Positions 51,921-54,762 of a DNA stretch of 54,762 nt are shown in pieces. The notes beneath the pieces are model-generated. The model did not search any database, was not told the origin of the DNA, and saw only the letters and a list, made by a program, of their open reading frames with translations. The DNA is from Verrucomicrobiaceae bacterium (lineage in GTDB: Bacteria; Verrucomicrobiota; Verrucomicrobiia; Chthoniobacterales; Chthoniobacteraceae): the NCBI GenBank assembly GCA_005791535.1, contig SXWH01000289.1, positions 1-54,762 of the forward strand, in the 5' to 3' direction. Numbering within the stretch: position 1 is the stretch's first letter; each line of letters starts with the position of its first letter. Position numbers and translations under genes: made by a program.

Positions 51921-53375
51921 ATGTTTCGCACATTCATTTTTACAGTCGTCGCGCTGATCGCGCTGCCGCTTCAAGCGCAGGAGAAGCTGAGCGTTGTCCG
52001 CGTCAACGTCACCAGTCAGGCGTGGGATTTCCTTCGCCCGTGGGGCAAGAAGCAACCGCAGACCAAGCGCGCAATTGGCGCGGTGCTGGAGGGCGGCCGC
52101 GTGATTGTCACCGGCGACCTCGTTGCTAATGCGGCCTTCGTGGAATTCGAGACGCCCGAAGGCGGGACGAAGGTTCCTGCTTCAGTCGAGTTCGTGGACT
52201 ACGAAGCAAATCTCGCGGTCCTGAAATGTGGGGACGACGCTTTCCTCAAAGACATTCCGCAACTCGGAATGACGGAGAGCAACATCGGCGACGAACTCAC
52301 GGTCTGGCAGCTTGAGAGCAACGGGCGACTTCTGCAGACGAAAGGACCGATGACCACCGCGGAGATGATGGCGTATCCGGTGGACGGCGCATTTTTGATT
52401 TACCGCATGACGGTGCAATTGCAGGGCCGCGACAGCAGCTTCACGCTTCCTGTCGTTCGAGACGGAAAACTTACCGGGCTGCTTATGGCTTACGATAATG
52501 CCACGAACAACGCGAACATCGTGCCGGCGCCTGTGATTGAGCACTTTTTGAAAGACGCCGCAGATGGAAAGTATGACGGCTTTCCGCGCGCGGGATACGG
52601 ACTCAGCGCAATGCGGGATCCGGCGCTGCGGCGCTATGCGAAAGTGCCGGCCGATGTCACGGGCGGCGTATTCATCAATTTCGTCCAGAAGGATGGTCCA
52701 GCCGACCGCGCGGGCATGAAGAAAGGCGATGTGCTGGTCGGGGTGAATGATCTCGCCGTGGATCAGGACGGAAATTTTCCGCATCCCAAATACGGCAAGA
52801 TTCCCACGGGTCACATTTTCAGCACGATGCATTTCGTAGGCGAGAAACTCGAGGTGCACATTCTGCGTGACGGCGAGCGGAAGACGCTTGATCTCACGCT
52901 CGCGAGGAAGGCTCCGGAGGATTATGTGAGCGACCCTTACATCATCGACAAGGCGCCACGCTTTTACATTCTCGGCGGGCTTGTGATGCAGGAAATCTCC
53001 CGGCAGATGCTGAAGGAATTTGGTGCCGATTGGACGCGGCGCGCGCCGGAACGCGCGGTGTATATCGACCGTTACCAGTCCGAGCTTTTTGAGAACGGGC
53101 CGAAGAAAATAGTGTTTCTCACGAGGGTGCTTCCGACGCCCGCGACGGTGGGTTACGAGGAGATTACCGCGGTGCGCGTGACGAAGATCAACGGCGTGGA
53201 GCTGCAGTCTTTGAATGATGTCCCCACTGCGCTTGAGAAGCCGGAGAACGGCTTCCACAAGATCGAGTTCGATGAATCGCCGAGGGTCATTTACCTCGAC
53301 GCCGCGCAGGTCGGTGCGGTCGAACAACTCGTGCAGCAGCAGTACCGGCTGCCGACGCTGAAGCGGCTCGAGTAG
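51921..53375 (+). CDS. Catalytically dead Deg-type paralogue (pseudoprotease) with PDZ domains
   Basis: A 484-residue exported protein that aligns end to end with the preceding protease (483 residues). The signal peptide is FRTFIFTVVALIALPLQAQ. All three catalytic positions are replaced: the His of TNAHVV becomes Leu67 (VTGDLVA), the Asp of CDLAILK becomes Asn97 (EANLAVLK), and the Ser of NSGGPV aligns with Phe in SSFTLPV. The PDZ region (GGVFINFVQKDGPADRAGMKKGDVLVGVNDLAVD) and the C-terminal PDZ-like part are kept. Such an inactive partner could regulate the active enzyme, form hetero-oligomers or serve as a substrate adaptor (inference). The open frame argues for selection, not decay. Confidence 0.9.
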   Translation: MFRTFIFTVVALIALPLQAQEKLSVVRVNVTSQAWDFLRPWGKKQPQTKRAIGAVLEGGRVIVTGDLVANAAFVEFETPEGGTKVPASVEFVDYEANLAVLKCGDDAFLKDIPQLGMTESNIGDELTVWQLESNGRLLQTKGPMTTAEMMAYPVDGAFLIYRMTVQLQGRDSSFTLPVVRDGKLTGLLMAYDNATNNANIVPAPVIEHFLKDAADGKYDGFPRAGYGLSAMRDPALRRYAKVPADVTGGVFINFVQKDGPADRAGMKKGDVLVGVNDLAVDQDGNFPHPKYGKIPTGHIFSTMHFVGEKLEVHILRDGERKTLDLTLARKAPEDYVSDPYIIDKAPRFYILGGLVMQEISRQMLKEFGADWTRRAPERAVYIDRYQSELFENGPKKIVFLTRVLPTPATVGYEEITAVRVTKINGVELQSLNDVPTALEKPENGFHKIEFDESPRVIYLDAAQVGAVEQLVQQQYRLPTLKRLE

Positions 53376-53381
53376 CAGTTC

Positions 53382-54762
53382 ATGCCCTGGTCCCAGAACT
53401 ACGACCCGCTCAACTCGCTCGCGGCTTCCACGCTCGTGGCCGCGATTCCCGTCGTGCTGCTGCTTGCGCTGCTGGCGTTCTGGCATGTGCGTGCGCACAT
53501 TGCGGCACTTGCCGGACTAGTGACTGCGCTTCTCGTGGCGGTGTTCGTTTTCAAAATGCCCGCGCAGCTCGGTCTGGCGGCGGCGGGTTACGGCGCGGCT
53601 TTCGGGCTTTTTCCGATCGGCTGGATCGTTCTGAATGCGGTCTTCATCTACAATTTGTCCGTCGCCTCGGGAACGTTCGAGCAGTTGAAGAATCAGATCG
53701 CCTCGCTCGCCGGCGACAAAAGGATTCAGGCCCTTCTCATCGCCTTTTGCTTCGGCGCGTTTATCGAGGGCTGCGCTGGCTTTGGCGCGCCGGTGGCAAT
53801 CAGCGGTGCGATGCTGATCGGGCTCGGATTCAAGCCGCTGGAGGCGGCAAAGCTGGCGCTGATTGGAAACACGGCTCCTGTCGCGTTTGGAAGCGTGGGC
53901 ATTCCGCTCACGACGCTCGCGAGTGTCACAGGACTGGACGTGATGGCACTGAGCGCGATGGCTGGACGGCAGTTGCCGGTCTTTTCGTTGATCGTCCCGT
54001 TCTGGCTGATTGCCGCGCAATGGGGCTGGCGCGGAATGATGCAGGTGTGGCCGGCGTGTCTGGTGTGCGGGCTTGCGTTTGGAGTCTCGCAATTTGCGGT
54101 CAGTAATTTCCACGGTCCGTGGCTCGTGGATATCGTGTCGGCCGTGATCGCGATGGCCGCGCTCGTCGTGTTTCTGCGGTTTTGGCGGCCGAGAGATTCG
54201 GAGGATGCAAAACCTGTTGCGGCGGGGGATTCAAGGTTGCGCCCGTGGCTCCCGTGGCTGCTGCTCTCGGTGTTTGTCGGGCTCTGGACCACGCCGCTGG
54301 CGAAGACTCTGCTCAATGGCTACGCGCCTTCCGCGAAAGCGGTGAGCACGTGGCAGGCGCCGATTATTCCGGTGCCGGCGCTTGCGGGCAATGTGCAGAG
54401 AGTCCCGCCCGTCGCGCCCAAGCCGGAAATCGAAAAGGCGTCGTTCACATTCAACTACCTTTCCGCGACCGGAACCGCGCTGCTCGTGGCGGGATTCGTC
54501 TCGGCTGCGCTGCTTGGTATCGGAATGCGCGAGGCTTTTGGAGTTTACCTTCGCACGTTGCGGCGTGTGAGGCTTTCGCTGCTTACGATCGCGCTGATGA
54601 TGGCGCTTGGATTTACGACGCGATACTCCGGCACCGACACAACAATGGGTCTCGCGTTTGCGGCGACCGGGCCGTGGTTCCCGTTTTTCTCGCCGCTGCT
54701 CGGTTGGCTGGGCGTGGCGCTGACGGGCAGCGACACGTCGTCGAACGTGCTGTTTGGAAACC
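53382..54762 (+). CDS. L-lactate permease family transporter (3' end outside window)
   Basis: The first 460 codons of a LctP/LldP-family permease, open to the window edge. It starts with MPWSQNYDPLNSLAASTL, the typical LctP beginning, at an ATG seven bases after the pseudoprotease stop. Later landmarks are FGAFIEGCAGFGAPVAISGAML, GNTAPVAFGSVGIPLTTLA, and TGSDTSSNVLFGN at the end of the window, all family signatures. At least ten hydrophobic segments are visible. The usual full length is about 550 residues, so roughly 90 are missing. The family imports L- and D-lactate or glycolate with protons. Close spacing suggests co-transcription with the protease pair, an unusual partnership. Confidence 0.95.
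   Translation, partial: MPWSQNYDPLNSLAASTLVAAIPVVLLLALLAFWHVRAHIAALAGLVTALLVAVFVFKMPAQLGLAAAGYGAAFGLFPIGWIVLNAVFIYNLSVASGTFEQLKNQIASLAGDKRIQALLIAFCFGAFIEGCAGFGAPVAISGAMLIGLGFKPLEAAKLALIGNTAPVAFGSVGIPLTTLASVTGLDVMALSAMAGRQLPVFSLIVPFWLIAAQWGWRGMMQVWPACLVCGLAFGVSQFAVSNFHGPWLVDIVSAVIAMAALVVFLRFWRPRDSEDAKPVAAGDSRLRPWLPWLLLSVFVGLWTTPLAKTLLNGYAPSAKAVSTWQAPIIPVPALAGNVQRVPPVAPKPEIEKASFTFNYLSATGTALLVAGFVSAALLGIGMREAFGVYLRTLRRVRLSLLTIALMMALGFTTRYSGTDTTMGLAFAATGPWFPFFSPLLGWLGVALTGSDTSSNVLFGN

Overview
The window reads as a contiguous piece of a GC-rich chromosome from a PVC-group bacterium, most likely a Verrucomicrobium of the Chthoniobacter/Spartobacteria type. This is inferred from the gene content: an ECF sigma factor overlapping a FecR-LamG membrane protein, a secreted FAD-dependent oxidoreductase with a golvesin-like C-terminus, autotransporter-associated repeats joined to Ig and cadherin-like modules, very long TPR proteins, and frequent start/stop overlaps with weak ribosome binding sites. 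No CRISPR array, transposase, integrase or rRNA was seen.

Layout. 1-2.2 kb: the 3' end of ftsH and a membrane-anchored HtrA protease. 2.2-5.7 kb (minus): a four-gene SitABCD/YfeABCD-type Mn/Fe ABC importer. 5.8-8.5 kb (minus): a Lys/Ala/Pro-rich DUF2934 protein and a secreted unknown. 8.7-15.4 kb: a carbon-metabolism block with a GntP permease, a DUF993 aldolase-like protein, an old-yellow-enzyme oxidoreductase, a divergent LysR regulator and xylose isomerase. 15.8-20.2 kb (minus): a 759-residue alanine-rich exported protein of unknown function and an O-antigen-ligase/TPR protein. 20.2-22.0 kb: a 70-residue protein, pyrR and pyrB. 22.0-29.7 kb: a two-component system divergent from a 1740-residue surface protein that contains a G9 tract. 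29.7-34.7 kb: a 1656-residue TPR protein with an embedded C39-like cysteine peptidase domain. 34.8-40.8 kb: ECF sigma, FecR-LamG protein, secreted FAD oxidoreductase, and a GH16-SGNH fusion, followed by a decayed gene. 42.3-46.1 kb: a lipid-remodelling operon (small membrane protein, LplT-like MFS, PlsC acyltransferase, PAP2-type phosphatase). 46.2-50.3 kb: a segment bounded by direct repeats made of the 3' part of tRNA-Lys and its trailer, carrying a PlsC-like acyltransferase fused to a permuted NlpC/P60 (YiiX-like) domain and a TPR gene remnant, then the intact tRNA-Lys. 50.4-53.4 kb: an active trypsin-like PDZ protease and a same-length paralogue that has lost all three catalytic residues. 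53.4 kb to the end: an L-lactate permease cut by the window edge.

Strongest leads: (1) the tRNA-Lys-bounded segment with an acyltransferase/NlpC-P60 fusion as cargo, next to a phospholipid-recycling operon; (2) the protease/pseudoprotease pair; (3) the two-component system facing a giant surface protein with a potentially slippery G9 tract and shared TGTCAC motifs; (4) the 759-residue alanine-rich protein. Functions are read from motifs by eye; no database search was possible.
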